Assembly: GCF_009827515.1 (NCBI RefSeq)
Contig: NZ_WTYO01000001.1
Location: 707,163-771,162 of the forward strand
Direction of reading: 5' to 3'
Source: Pelagerythrobacter marinus
Lineage (GTDB): Bacteria; Pseudomonadota; Alphaproteobacteria; Sphingomonadales; Sphingomonadaceae
DNA: 64,000 nucleotides
The notes beneath the pieces are model-generated. The model saw only the letters and a list, made by a program, of their open reading frames with translations, was not told the DNA's origin and ran no database searches. Within the stretch, counting starts at the first letter, position 1. Each line of letters begins with the position of its first letter. Positions 8,965 to 17,809 of this stretch are shown piece after piece. The position numbers and the translations under genes are program-made.

Positions 8965-10044
8965 ATGATCCTCTCTCCCCTCGTTTGCGCTGAAACCCCG
9001 GGCCCGGGGGCGCCTGTGCCGGTCGGGGCGGCCGGTGGGGGCCGGCGCATGAACGCGCCCGCGACTATTCCCACGCCGAACCTGCCCGCGCTGATCGATG
9101 CGCTGCCGTCCGATTCCACGCGCGCGCCGCAGACCGAGTTCACCCGCGCGCGGCAGGTCGTGTTTCTCTCCGCGCTCGCGGCCAGCGGCTCGGCCCGGCG
9201 GGCGGCGAAGGCGGCCGGGGTCAGCCACCAGACCGCCTATCGCATGCGCCGCGCCAGCGCCGAGTTCCGCCGCGCCTGGAACGCGGCGCTGCTCGCCGCG
9301 CGCGCCGCGGCCGAAGACGTGCTCGCCTGCCGCGCGCTCGAAGGGGTGGAGGAACAGGTGTTCTACCACGGCGAAGTCGTCGCCACCCGCCGCCGTTACG
9401 ATTCGCGGCTGCTGCTGGCGCACCTCGCGCGGCTCGACAAGCTGACCGAGGATGCCGCCACCTGCGCCTTCGCCGACGATTTCGAGGCCGCGCTCGACCG
9501 CTTCGCGCGCGGGGAGCCGCAGCCGGAACCGCAACCGGAGCCGCAGCCGGACCCCCGGGCCGAACCCGCCGGCGCCGCGCCCGCCGCAACGCCGCGCGAA
9601 GGGGGCGGAATTTCATCTCCAGGACAGTGTAACAGGCGGTCCATGTCTCGACCCGGAACCCCGGACGAGGGGGAGGGGCACGCGGCCGATCAGGCGGGCG
9701 ACGGCGTGCCTGGCGGGGACGGGGCGGCCCGGCCGCCGGGCGCGCCGCCGCCGGGGCGCAGCCTGCCGCCCGGATACGACGCGTGGGAGCCGGACATGGA
9801 CGATCCCGACCACTGGCGCGGCGGGGTCTACATCCCGCCGCTCTCCCGCCTGCTCAACGCGATGGAGGCCGAACGCCCGCCCGGCGCGCCGCTGCCGCAC
9901 CAGCTGGCCCGGCGCGGGTTCGACACCGACGCGGTCGAGGCCGAGCAGGTCGCCGCCTTCGAGGCGGGGGTGGAGCGCTGGTGGCTGGTCGTCCCGCCGG
10001 AAGAGGGGGAGGACCCGGAGGCCTGGCACTTCGCGGAGGACTAG
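8965..10044 (+). CDS. Helix-turn-helix protein with Pro/Gln-rich linker
   Basis: A 359-residue protein. Roughly residues 55-95 carry a helix-turn-helix of the kind seen in phage terminase small subunits and related sphingomonad proteins (FLSALAASGSARRAAKAAGV then SHQTAYRMRR), followed by a helical region. A linker of repeated PEPQ units lies at 9521-9560, and the C-terminal half is acidic and Pro/Gly-rich with no known fold. The start at 8965 is preferred because GGAG is 8 bases upstream; an in-frame ATG at 9049 is an alternative and would remove only a low-complexity leader. It could be a DNA-binding regulator or a remnant of a phage packaging gene. No other phage genes are adjacent, so it is called only by its HTH. 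Confidence 0.75.
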   Translation: MILSPLVCAETPGPGAPVPVGAAGGGRRMNAPATIPTPNLPALIDALPSDSTRAPQTEFTRARQVVFLSALAASGSARRAAKAAGVSHQTAYRMRRASAEFRRAWNAALLAARAAAEDVLACRALEGVEEQVFYHGEVVATRRRYDSRLLLAHLARLDKLTEDAATCAFADDFEAALDRFARGEPQPEPQPEPQPDPRAEPAGAAPAATPREGGGISSPGQCNRRSMSRPGTPDEGEGHAADQAGDGVPGGDGAARPPGAPPPGRSLPPGYDAWEPDMDDPDHWRGGVYIPPLSRLLNAMEAERPPGAPLPHQLARRGFDTDAVEAEQVAAFEAGVERWWLVVPPEEGEDPEAWHFAED

Positions 10045-10344
10045 CGCCCGGCGGTGGGCGAGGGCGCGGGGAAGGCGCGGCGGGAGCCGTCGCAGCATTG
10101 GCACGGCTGGCCGATTGGGGCGGACCCGGCGCGGCGGGGCATCATTGGGGCGGGAGAGGCGGCGCGCGGCCTTCGACTCCCTCTCCCCCCTCTCCCGAGG
10201 TTCCGCGCGCCCCCTCGGTCCCTCTCAGGACCGGGCGCGCCCGCCGAAACCACCGAGGGCGGGCGCGCCCCTCCCGGGCCCCGCGCGCGGCAGGCGGCGG
10301 GGGCCGTCGGTATGTGCCGACAGGATGCGCGGTGGCAGGGGTGC
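10045..10344. other. Convergent intergenic region with a perfect inverted repeat
   Basis: About 300 bases between the rightward HTH gene and the leftward RlpA-like gene, with no gene recognised. At 10233-10270 a 13-base perfect inverted repeat (GGGCGCGCCCGCC and GGCGGGCGCGCCC) encloses a 12-base loop. It has no T-tract, so it is at best an atypical bidirectional terminator. Confidence 0.5.
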
Positions 10345-10899
10345 TCAGTCGAGCAGGACCATCTCGACCCGGCCATGCCCGCGGCGGACAAGGCCGAGCT
10401 CGCCCGCGGCGGCGCGCGAGAGGTCGATCGTGCGGCCCTTGTGAAACGGCCCGCGGTCGTTGATCCGCACGACGACCGACTTGCCGTTGCGCGGGTTGGT
10501 CACCTTGACCCGGCTGCCGAAGGGCAGGGTGCGGTGCGCGGCGGTCATCAGGCCGGGATCGAAGATCTCCCCGCTCGCGGTCGGGCGGCCGGCAAAGCGG
10601 CGGCCGTAATAGGATGCCACCCCGGCGCCGAGCGGCTTGCCCGCCGGCTCGACCTCCACCGGCGGATCGATCGCGGCGATGTCCACCGCGCCGACGCTGG
10701 GCGCGGCCAGGGTGCGCGGCGCGGGCAGGTGGGCGAAGCTCGCCTCGAACTCGCCCCCGGTCGCGGCGCTGGCGGCGGTGACGGCAGGGCCGGTGTCGGC
10801 CAGCGCGGGGCCGCCCGCGGGCGCGGTCAGCATCAGCGCGGCGGCCAGCCCGGCGAGCTTGCGCGCGGGGATGCGGCGGTATGGTCTGGTCCCGTCCAT
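10345..10899 (-). CDS. RlpA-like double-psi beta-barrel protein
   Basis: A 184-residue exported protein. An N-terminal signal peptide ([19 protein letters not shown] then ALA) precedes a linker and a C-terminal double-psi beta-barrel from about residue 92: [30 protein letters not shown] and [10 protein letters not shown] are the classic RlpA signatures. RlpA proteins are septal or cell-pole lytic transglycosylases acting on denuded peptidoglycan. This one lacks the C-terminal SPOR domain and the lipobox of E. coli RlpA, as many alphaproteobacterial versions do, so it is named only RlpA-like. It stands alone, between two long non-coding stretches. Confidence 0.9.
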   Translation of the reverse strand: MDGTRPYRRIPARKLAGLAAALMLTAPAGGPALADTGPAVTAASAATGGEFEASFAHLPAPRTLAAPSVGAVDIAAIDPPVEVEPAGKPLGAGVASYYGRRFAGRPTASGEIFDPGLMTAAHRTLPFGSRVKVTNPRNGKSVVVRINDRGPFHKGRTIDLSRAAAGELGLVRRGHGRVEMVLLD

Positions 10900-11684
10900 G
10901 ACGGTTCCCCCTATACCCGCTGCCGACGCCGGCCGGGACCACCTGGCCGTCCGCCTGCCCCGAAAGGCGTTCGGCTCGTCGCGCCCGGGGGAACGGTCAA
11001 CCGCGATCCCGGCCCGGCGAATCGGGTGTCGCGGCGGGCATGAGGGGGGGGAGGGAGGAGCGAATGCCGGAACGGGGCGGGCGTGAAAATGGGGCCGGCA
11101 TCGCTGCCGACCCCACTCTCACCGATGCGTGGTCTTCCGTCGTGGCGGACCAGTCGGGAAGCGCTTGGCGCCCGGTGTTTTCGCAAGCTATCCGGCGAAC
11201 CGGACCGCCGCGTCTGTCACCGGCGCTCGCACCGGCATCCGGTTCCGTCGGGGGCGGGTCGGGCCCGGGGGCCTTCGCGCGCCTTCCGGCGGTTCCGCAG
11301 CCGGTCGATCGCGAATGGCCGGTTGTCTTAAGCGGCCTTGCGCGGCTTGCACCGTGCAGGGCCTCGACACCCGGCCGGATCGTCCGGCCCGTGACGGCAA
11401 TGCTTTCGCGTTCCTCTCAAGCGGTGCCCTTGCATCCGGCCGAAGCCTTCTGCAGGTGTCCCTCGAAGACCGCGCGGACAGATGCCGCCACGTCGAACGA
11501 GTGCAAGAAACTTCAGTGTTTTCAGGCTGTTAGGCCATCAAACGCGAGGCTTTCTGCGCCCTTTCGATGGTTCGAGATTGCGCCGCGAAAGCGAGTCGCG
11601 CAAGCGCGCAAGCCCCGGGTTATCCACTATGCCCGGATTTCGCTGTGGACAGGGGTGGCTATGTCCACCGCTTGTCGCAAGATG
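10900..11684. other. Long gene-free stretch between the RlpA-like gene and argG
   Basis: 785 bases with no credible coding frame on either strand. At 11645-11668 GTGGACA and TGTCCAC form a 7-base stem that could end argG transcription on the minus strand. TTATCCAC at 11619 resembles a DnaA box but is isolated. GGCCGGATCGTCCGGCC near 11371 is a small hairpin. The region may hold the RlpA-like gene promoter and possibly an unrecognised small RNA. Confidence 0.45.
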
Positions 11685-12899
11685 CTAGCGGTCGCGCTTC
11701 GCCAGGAGCTTCAGCCGCAGCGCGTTGAGCTTGATGAAGCCCTGCGCATCGGCCTGGTCGTAGGCGCCGGCGTCGTCCTCGAACGTGACGTGCGCTTCGG
11801 AATAGAGCGAATGGGGCGACTTGCGCCCGACCACGGCGGCCTGGCCCTTGTAGAGCTTCAGCCGCACCGTGCCGCTGACCTTCTCCTGGCTGAGGTCGAT
11901 CGCGGCCTGGAGCATCTCGCGTTCGGGGCTGAACCAAAAGCCGTTGTAGATCAGCTCCGCGTACTTGGGCATCAACTCGTCCTTGAGATGCGCCGCGCCG
12001 CCGTCGAGCGTGATCTGTTCGATGCCGCGATGGGCGCGGGCGTAGATCTCGCCGCCGGGGGTCTCGTACATCCCGCGGCTCTTCATGCCGACGAAGCGGT
12101 TCTCGACCAGGTCCAGCCGGCCGATGCCGTGCCGGCGCCCGCGGTCGTTCAGCGCCGCGAGCAGTGTCGCCGGGCTCATTGCCTCGCCGTTGAGCGCGAT
12201 GCCGTCACCCTTCTCGAAGTCGATCGTGACGTATTCGGGGGTATCGGGCGCGTCCTCCGGGTGGTCGGTGCGCGAATAGACGTAGTCGGGCGTCTCCTCC
12301 CACGGGTCTTCGAGCACTTTGCCTTCGGACGAGGTGTGGAGGAGGTTGGCGTCGGTCGAGAACGGGCTTTCGCCGCGCTTGTCGGTCGGCACCTGGATCT
12401 GGTGCTTCTCTGCCCAGGCGATCAGGGCAGTGCGGCTGTTGAGGTCCCACTCGCGCCACGGCGCGATCACCTTGATGTCGGGATCGAGCGCATAGGCGGA
12501 CAGTTCGAAGCGCACCTGATCGTTGCCCTTGCCGGTCGCCCCGTGCGCGATCGCATCGGCCCCGGTCTCGCGGGCGATCTCCACCAGGCGCTTCGAGATC
12601 AGCGGCCGGGCGATGCTGGTGCCGAGCAGGTAATCGCCCTCGTAGCGGGCATTGGCGCGCATCATCGGGAAGACGAAGTCGCGCACGAACTCCTCGCGCA
12701 GGTCCTCGATGAAGATGTGCTTGTCGGGGATGCCCATCGCCCGCGCCTTGGCACGCGCGGGCTCGATCTCCTCGCCCTGGCCGAGGTCGGCGGTGAAGGT
12801 CACGACCTCGAGGCCGCGTTCCACTTCCAGCCACTTGGCGATCACGCTGGTATCGAGGCCGCCCGAATAGGCGAGGACGACACGTTTCACATCGGACAT
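11685..12899 (-). CDS. argG: Argininosuccinate synthase
   Basis: A 404-residue enzyme joining citrulline and aspartate with ATP in arginine biosynthesis, cytoplasmic. The N-terminus [18 protein letters not shown] is the N-type ATP pyrophosphatase P-loop (SGGLDTS), and [12 protein letters not shown] and [10 protein letters not shown] further support the family. The length is standard for the type without C-terminal extension. The gene is monocistronic as far as can be seen: the next gene upstream, a CFA synthase, lies about 100 bases away on the same strand. No arginine operator was recognised. Confidence 0.98.
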   Translation of the reverse strand: MSDVKRVVLAYSGGLDTSVIAKWLEVERGLEVVTFTADLGQGEEIEPARAKARAMGIPDKHIFIEDLREEFVRDFVFPMMRANARYEGDYLLGTSIARPLISKRLVEIARETGADAIAHGATGKGNDQVRFELSAYALDPDIKVIAPWREWDLNSRTALIAWAEKHQIQVPTDKRGESPFSTDANLLHTSSEGKVLEDPWEETPDYVYSRTDHPEDAPDTPEYVTIDFEKGDGIALNGEAMSPATLLAALNDRGRRHGIGRLDLVENRFVGMKSRGMYETPGGEIYARAHRGIEQITLDGGAAHLKDELMPKYAELIYNGFWFSPEREMLQAAIDLSQEKVSGTVRLKLYKGQAAVVGRKSPHSLYSEAHVTFEDDAGAYDQADAQGFIKLNALRLKLLAKRDR

Positions 12900-13004
12900 T
12901 ACGCTAGCACTCCGTCAATCGGCGGGGCCGGTATCAGGGCGCGCGCAAGGGGGCAACGGGGAAGGTGTTGTCGCGCATCAACAGCGGCTTGGCCGGGCGG
13001 GGCG

Positions 13005-14261
13005 TCAGGCGTTTTCGCCGAGGAGGCGCAGCTCCGCCTCGCGCATGTAGTCGCGCGCGAGCGGCAGGGCGCGGCGGTCGCGGACGAACTGGATCTGGTA
13101 ATTGCACATGCCCCCGCTTTCGAAGGCCGAAGTGGCCCCGGCGAGGTAGAAGGTCCACATGCGATAGAAGCGCGCGTCGAACAGGCGCTGGATCTCCTCG
13201 CGGTGCGCCTCGCAATTGGCGTACCAGGCGCGCAGCGTGCGCGCGTAGTGCAGCCGCAGCGTCTCCACGTCGGAGGCGATGAGGCGCACCTTCTCGCTCG
13301 CGGCGACCGTTTCGCTCAGCGCGGGGATGTAGCCGCCGGGGAAGATGTACTTGCGGGTGAAGGCATCGGTGCTGCCCGGGCCGCCCATGCGCCCGATCGT
13401 GTGGAGCAGCATGACCCCGTCGTCTGCCAGCATCCGGGCGCTGGCGCGGAAGAAGGTTTCGAACTGCGGGCGGCCGACGTGTTCGAACATGCCGACCGAC
13501 ACGATCCTGTCGAACCGGTCGCCGCGCTCGGCAAGGTCGCGGTAATCGACCAGCGCGAACTCGACCCGGTCGGCGACCCCGGCGGCCTCCGCCCGCTCGC
13601 GCGCGAGGGCGATCTGTTCCCGGCTGAGCGTGATCCCCTTCACGCGCACGTCGAAATGCCGCGCGAGGTAGATCGCCATGCCGCCCCAGCCGCACCCGAT
13701 ATCGAGCACGGTCTGCCCGTCGCCGATCGCCAGCTTGGCCGCGATATGCGCCAGCTTGGCTTCCTGCGCCTCGGCCAGCGTCATGTCTTCGCGCGGCCAG
13801 TAGGCGCAGCTGTACTGCATGTGCTCGGCATCGAGCATCAGCGCGTAGAGCGCGTTCCCGATGTCATAGTGGTGCGCGACGTTGCGGCGCGAGGAGCGGG
13901 CCTGGTTGAACGATTCGACCGCGAAGCCGATCGCGTTGGCCAGCCGCCGCCCCGGGCTGCCGGCGCGCAAGTCGGCATTGGCTTCCCACGGGGCGTTGGT
14001 GCGGATCAGCTGGACCAGCTGCATCACGTCGCCCTGTTCGATCACCAGGCGCCCGTCCATGAACGCCTCCGCCGCGCCCAGCCGGGGATCGAGCACGATG
14101 TCGCGCGCCACGCGCCTATCGGCGAAGCGCACGGTCACTTCGGGAAAGCCGGGGGCAGGCTCGCCGAAGCGCGCGCAGCGTCCATCGGCATGGTGCACCG
14201 TGAGCCGGCCGGACTTCACCGCCCGGCCGATCGCCTTGTCGAAGAGCGATGCGGCATTCAT
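13005..14261 (-). CDS. cfa: Cyclopropane-fatty-acyl-phospholipid synthase (canonical copy)
   Basis: A 418-residue SAM-dependent enzyme that adds a methylene bridge to unsaturated acyl chains of membrane phospholipids. It keeps the full catalytic set: YSCAYW (Cys152), the SAM site DIGCGWGG at 187-194, GMFEHVG (Glu260) and LLHTIG (His287). These correspond to the bicarbonate-site residues of E. coli Cfa. It has about 35 residues more than E. coli Cfa, mostly at the N-terminus. A second, divergent copy lies at 38478-39719. The molybdopterin oxidoreductase gene begins the next leftward unit upstream, ending 57 bases before this start, so co-transcription is possible. Confidence 0.95.
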   Translation of the reverse strand: MNAASLFDKAIGRAVKSGRLTVHHADGRCARFGEPAPGFPEVTVRFADRRVARDIVLDPRLGAAEAFMDGRLVIEQGDVMQLVQLIRTNAPWEANADLRAGSPGRRLANAIGFAVESFNQARSSRRNVAHHYDIGNALYALMLDAEHMQYSCAYWPREDMTLAEAQEAKLAHIAAKLAIGDGQTVLDIGCGWGGMAIYLARHFDVRVKGITLSREQIALARERAEAAGVADRVEFALVDYRDLAERGDRFDRIVSVGMFEHVGRPQFETFFRASARMLADDGVMLLHTIGRMGGPGSTDAFTRKYIFPGGYIPALSETVAASEKVRLIASDVETLRLHYARTLRAWYANCEAHREEIQRLFDARFYRMWTFYLAGATSAFESGGMCNYQIQFVRDRRALPLARDYMREAELRLLGENA

Positions 14262-14318
14262 CGAGGCCGGGGGATAATGCCCTTCTGCGGGGGAGGGAAG
14301 GGGCTTTTCCCGCTGCCT

Positions 14319-15056
14319 TCAGACGCCGGCATACCACTGGTAGCCGCGATCCTCCCAGTACCCGCCCGCGCCGCCGCCGATCCCATCGAGGCTGGCGACC
14401 GCCTCGATCGCGGTCAGGTACTTCGCATGCTTGTAGCCGAGCTGCCGCTCGACCCGCAGGCGCAGGGGCGCGCCGTTGCGCTCGGGCAGGGGTTCGCCGT
14501 TCAGCCGATGGGCGACGATCGTCTGCGGGTGGAAGGCGTCGATCAGGTCGATGCTCTCGTAATAGGGCGCGCCGCGCAGGCGGTCTGCGCAGCGGAAGAC
14601 GACGTATTTCGCCTGCGGCAGGAGCTGCGCGGCCGAGAGGATCAGGCCCAGCTGCGGCCCCGTCCACTCGCCGATCGCGCTCCACCCCTCGACGCAGTCG
14701 TGCCGCGTGACCTGGGTGCGCTGGGGCAGGCGGCGGATGTTGTCCATGCTCAGCGACAGCGGGTGGCGCACCAGCCCGCGCACGTTCAGCCGCCAGTCGG
14801 CGAAGCCGCTCGCCAGCGAAGCGCGATAGGCGTCGGTATCGACGGTGAGCGAGCCGTTGCCGCGAAAGCTGGGCGAGATGGCGGCGCGATCGTATTCGGG
14901 CGCGAGCGCGGTGCGCGCGGCAAACAGGCGCTGAGCCTTGCGGTGCCAGTCTTCCGCCGCTGCCAGCGCCCGCGCGCCGGGGCCGCTATCGGCAATGCGC
15001 GAGCACCCGGCGACGGCGGCCGCCCCCAGCCCGACGAGCAGGCTGCGCCGCTTCAT
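14319..15056 (-). CDS. Molybdopterin-dependent oxidoreductase, MsrP/YedY-like
   Basis: A 245-residue sulfite-oxidase-superfamily protein. MKRRSLLVGLGAAAVAGCS is a twin-arginine-like leader, suggesting folded export, and also resembles a lipobox. In RHDCVEGWS, Cys121 is the expected molybdenum ligand. It starts within the stop of the cytochrome b gene (4-base overlap), which is the likely membrane electron partner, as MsrQ is for MsrP; the partner here is a different cytochrome b family. The substrate is unknown; a methionine or other sulfoxide is a reasonable guess. The start at 15056 is fixed by the overlap and the leader. Confidence 0.9.
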   Translation of the reverse strand: MKRRSLLVGLGAAAVAGCSRIADSGPGARALAAAEDWHRKAQRLFAARTALAPEYDRAAISPSFRGNGSLTVDTDAYRASLASGFADWRLNVRGLVRHPLSLSMDNIRRLPQRTQVTRHDCVEGWSAIGEWTGPQLGLILSAAQLLPQAKYVVFRCADRLRGAPYYESIDLIDAFHPQTIVAHRLNGEPLPERNGAPLRLRVERQLGYKHAKYLTAIEAVASLDGIGGGAGGYWEDRGYQWYAGV

Positions 15057-15715
15057 CGCCGGCCCCCCGTGACCATGTCGCGCACCTGGCGCAGGGGCCG
15101 CGACAGGAGGACGAGGGCGACGTGAACGACGACGAAGCCGAACAGCGCCCAGGCCGCGACGAAGTGGATCGAACGGACCGACTGGCGTCCGCCCATGCTC
15201 TCGATCATCCAGTGAAGATGCGGCTCCCAGCCCGGGCTGATCCCCATACCGGTGGCGATCATCAGCGGCAGGAGGATGCCGAACACGATCCCGTAGGCGA
15301 TTCTCTGCAGGAGGTTGTACCCGCCCCGCCGGTGCCGGAAATCGAGCCGCAGATGGGCCGCGATATCGGCGCGCAGGGCCGCCCAGCGCCATTCGCGGCG
15401 CCCGGTGGCAATGTCGCGGCGGAAATGGCCGTTCGCGAGCATCGCGATCCAGATGAACAGCAGGCCCAGCGCGAAGGGCCAGGCCGCGAGGATGTGCCAG
15501 TCGCGCGCGGCGGCAAGGCTGTAGTGTCCCGGTATCGTCATCCATCCGGGGAAGCGCGGCACACTGAGCCAGGCATCGCGCGGGTCGAATCCCCAGTCGC
15601 CCCAGTAGAGGTGCGGATGGGCGTTCGAGATGTTGAGGCCCGACATGAACAGCACGACCACGCAGGCGAGGTTGAGCCAGTGCCACAGCCGCGTGGACAG
15701 CGCGTGCCGTGTCAC
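15053..15715 (-). CDS. Membrane cytochrome b (b561/hydrogenase-type) subunit
   Basis: A 220-residue integral membrane protein with four to five hydrophobic helices. Conserved histidines suited to haem b binding appear in the first helix region (MTRHALSTRLWHWLN), in ARDWHILAAW and in the last helix (HFVAAWALFGFVVVHVALV). It belongs to the group of cytochromes b that pass electrons between quinones and periplasmic enzymes. It overlaps the SDR gene upstream by 4 bases and the molybdopterin oxidoreductase downstream by 4 bases, so the three genes are one translationally coupled operon and the two redox proteins very likely form a complex. Confidence 0.9.
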   Translation of the reverse strand: MTRHALSTRLWHWLNLACVVVLFMSGLNISNAHPHLYWGDWGFDPRDAWLSVPRFPGWMTIPGHYSLAAARDWHILAAWPFALGLLFIWIAMLANGHFRRDIATGRREWRWAALRADIAAHLRLDFRHRRGGYNLLQRIAYGIVFGILLPLMIATGMGISPGWEPHLHWMIESMGGRQSVRSIHFVAAWALFGFVVVHVALVLLSRPLRQVRDMVTGGRR

Positions 15716-16497
15716 GCCGCGGCCCCTTCGCGGGCGAGGTAGATCACGTCGCGCGGCTGCGACAGCAGGTGCTGTCCGCTATCGACATAGAGCGTTTCGC
15801 CGCTCGCCAGCCAGCCCTGGGCCAGCCACAGGCAGGCGCCGGCGATCTCGTCCGCCCCGGTCTTGCGCCGCAGCAGGTTGAGCCGGTGCGAAACCTCGGT
15901 TTCCGCTTCGCTCTGGTCGTGGCTGGCCAGGATCGCGCCCGGGGCCAGGGCATAGACGCGGTCTTCCGCCCGCGCCGCGCCCATGGCCAGCATCGGCACG
16001 GTGGCCGCGGCGGCGTGCTTGCTCATCGTGTAGCTGAAGAAATCGGGGTTGGGATTGGCCAGCTTCTGGTCGGTCACCTGGATCACGCGCCGGCCGGTTC
16101 TGCCGCGCGCGCGGGCGAGGAAGGCCTGTGCCATGCGCGCCGGCGCAAGCGCATTGACCCGCATCGCCCCGGTCCAGGTGGCGGGATCGAGGGCGGACGC
16201 CTCGTCGCGCTGGAATACGGAGGCAGAGTTTACCAGTACGCGCCAGTCGGGCAGGCGCTCCGCCAGTCCGGCGATCATGGCCGCCGCCGCCGCGTGGTCG
16301 GACAGATCGCAGGCGACCGTCTCGGCCGAGGGGAGGGTGGCGGCCAGCTCCTCCGCCGCCCGGGCCGAGCGGTGATAGTGGATGACGACGTGCCACCCGT
16401 CTTCGCCGAAGGCGCGGGCGATCCGCGCGCCGATGCGCCTGGCGGCGCCGGTGATCAGGGCGGCGGGGCGGTCGGGCCTCTGGTCGTGCTCGCTCAT
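15712..16497 (-). CDS. Short-chain dehydrogenase, pteridine reductase (FolM)-like
   Basis: A 261-residue NADPH-dependent SDR. The nucleotide motif is TGAARRIG, with the Arg that marks pteridine reductases and FolM rather than the common TGxxxGIG, followed by VIHYHRSA as in FolM. The catalytic YTMSKHA motif is present. The family reduces dihydromonapterin or dihydrofolate. It is first in a three-gene operon with cytochrome b and a molybdopterin oxidoreductase, each joined by 4-base overlaps. That link between a pterin reductase and a pterin-cofactor enzyme is intriguing but unexplained. Confidence 0.85.
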   Translation of the reverse strand: MSEHDQRPDRPAALITGAARRIGARIARAFGEDGWHVVIHYHRSARAAEELAATLPSAETVACDLSDHAAAAAMIAGLAERLPDWRVLVNSASVFQRDEASALDPATWTGAMRVNALAPARMAQAFLARARGRTGRRVIQVTDQKLANPNPDFFSYTMSKHAAAATVPMLAMGAARAEDRVYALAPGAILASHDQSEAETEVSHRLNLLRRKTGADEIAGACLWLAQGWLASGETLYVDSGQHLLSQPRDVIYLAREGAAA

Positions 16498-16538
16498 CGC
16501 GCCCGTTCAAGCACATGAGGCGGCGCGGGCAAAGCGAA

Positions 16539-16575
16539 AGGCGCGCCGCCCGGGGGCGGGCGACGCGCCTTTTTC
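16539..16575 (-). terminator. Terminator after the glycine-zipper gene
   Basis: AGGCGCG at 16539 pairs with CGCGCCT at 16564-16570, with GC-rich inner pairing. A T-run follows on the plus side and a shorter TTTCG on the minus side. It lies between the end of the leftward glycine-zipper gene and the start of the leftward SDR operon, so it should separate the two units. Confidence 0.65.
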
Positions 16576-16598
16576 GCGCAACCTCTCGCGCGATCAGC

Positions 16599-17018
16599 CT
16601 AGCGGCATTTCAGCGTGCCGCGATCGATCTCGCGCCCCACGACCGCGCCGATCGCGCCGCCCAGGATCGCGCCGAGCGTGCGGTCGCCGCCGTTGCCGGC
16701 GATCTCGTGACCGGCCAGCGCGCCGACGCCGGCGCCGATGACAAGCCCGGTCGTGCCGTTGTCGCGCTTGCAATAGTAACGCCCGTCGCGGCCGCGCCAC
16801 ATGCGCGAATTGCGCGTGATCCGGCGCGGTTCGCGATAGCGGCCGCGGCGGTCGTAACGATCGTGGTCGCGCCAGCGGTCGCGGTCATAGGCGGTCGAAA
16901 CGTCGAGGAAGGCGGCCGTTCCGGCCTGCGTCGGCGCGGGCAGTTCGGCGGCCGTCGCGGGGGCGGCACCGGCCGAAAGGCCGATCGCGGCGGCAGCAAA
17001 GAGGGTCTTCTTCAACAT
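16599..17018 (-). CDS. Glycine-zipper 2TM domain protein
   Basis: A 139-residue exported protein. A signal peptide (MLKKTLFAAAAIGLSAGAAP then ATA) precedes an Arg/Asp/Tyr-rich middle region. The C-terminal part is a glycine zipper, TTGLVIGAGVGALAGHEIAG and TLGAILGGAIGAVVGREID, a feature of envelope proteins such as OmpA-linked SlyB-like proteins. Two or three cysteines occur (YYCKRD and a C-terminal LKCR). The start at 17018 is supported by AAGGAGA. Function in the family is poorly defined; membrane association and envelope stability are the usual suggestion. Confidence 0.85.
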   Translation of the reverse strand: MLKKTLFAAAAIGLSAGAAPATAAELPAPTQAGTAAFLDVSTAYDRDRWRDHDRYDRRGRYREPRRITRNSRMWRGRDGRYYCKRDNGTTGLVIGAGVGALAGHEIAGNGGDRTLGAILGGAIGAVVGREIDRGTLKCR

Positions 17019-17171
17019 CGTTCGTTCTCCTTCGCAGCACGGGGCAGGTCGTGGGTTCAACGCCGATGTCTCGTTCAGCGATCCACAACGCTGGATGAAC
17101 GAACGGGCCCGGGCGGGACAATGCGACCGGCCGTGCGCGACAGGCGGCGAACGGCCGACCGAGAGGGTGCA

Positions 17172-17768
17172 TCACAGCTCCGCGATCGCCGCCTTGGCGT
17201 CTTCGATCGCCTGGGCGCGCACGTCCGGCCCGAAACCGGTCTTCTCGGCCCGGATGAACTCGACATCGGGCAGGCCGATGAAGGCGAAGAAATCGCGCAA
17301 GTAGGAATCCTGGTGCTCGGCCGGGCCGCCCATCTCGTAGGCACCGCCGCGCGCCGAGGCGACGATCACCCGCCGGCCGCCGGCGAGCCCCTTGGGCGCG
17401 CCGTCCTCGTAAGCGAACGTGACGCGGGGCACGCCCAGCCGGTCGATCCACGACTTGAGCTGGCTGGGGATGGTGAAATTGTACATCGGCGCCCCCACGA
17501 TCACGATGTCCGAGGCGAGAAATTCGTCGAGCACCGCGCGTTCGGCGGGAAAGGCTTCCGCCATGGCCGCATCGTGCGCTTCGGGCGGCTGGCGGATCGC
17601 GCCGGTGCGCGCTTCGTCGATATGGGGCAGCGGATCGGCGACGAGATCGCGCTCGATCACCGTTGCCTCGGGATGGGCGGCCCTGAAATGGTCGAGGATC
17701 GCCTGGGTCAGCTCGCGGCTGACGGAGCTTTCGCCGGTGGAGGCGCTGTCGATACGGAGGATCTGCAT
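17172..17768 (-). CDS. azoR: FMN-dependent NADH-azoreductase
   Basis: A 198-residue flavodoxin-fold quinone/azo reductase that carries out two-electron reduction of quinones and azo compounds with NADH, cytoplasmic. Family signatures are the N-terminal [18 protein letters not shown] phosphate-binding loop, [17 protein letters not shown] and ASARGGAY. It is transcribed divergently from an HxlR regulator 41 bases away, the usual arrangement when HxlR controls a quinone or electrophile detoxification gene. Confidence 0.95.
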   Translation of the reverse strand: MQILRIDSASTGESSVSRELTQAILDHFRAAHPEATVIERDLVADPLPHIDEARTGAIRQPPEAHDAAMAEAFPAERAVLDEFLASDIVIVGAPMYNFTIPSQLKSWIDRLGVPRVTFAYEDGAPKGLAGGRRVIVASARGGAYEMGGPAEHQDSYLRDFFAFIGLPDVEFIRAEKTGFGPDVRAQAIEDAKAAIAEL

Positions 17769-17809
17769 GGTTATGGATTTCCTGGTTACGGATGATAACT
17801 AGGGGGCAT
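17769..17809. promoter_or_regulatory. Divergent azoR/HxlR promoter region
   Basis: Only 41 bases separate the two start codons, so promoters and operators overlap. GTTAT at 17770 and ATAAC at about 17795 form an inverted pair with a 20-base spacing, a possible regulator site. AGGGGG at 17801-17806 is the HxlR gene ribosome site. Confidence 0.45.

Noticed and set aside
11617..11668. DnaA-box-like TTATCCAC and GTGGACA near argG as a possible replication origin
   Set aside because: Single imperfect boxes, no AT-rich unwinding region and no dnaA, hemE or parAB genes nearby.
11040..15125. Very long open frame on the plus strand
   Set aside because: It lies antisense to argG, cfa and the molybdopterin oxidoreductase gene, all of which have strong family evidence. 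High GC content leaves long spurious open frames.
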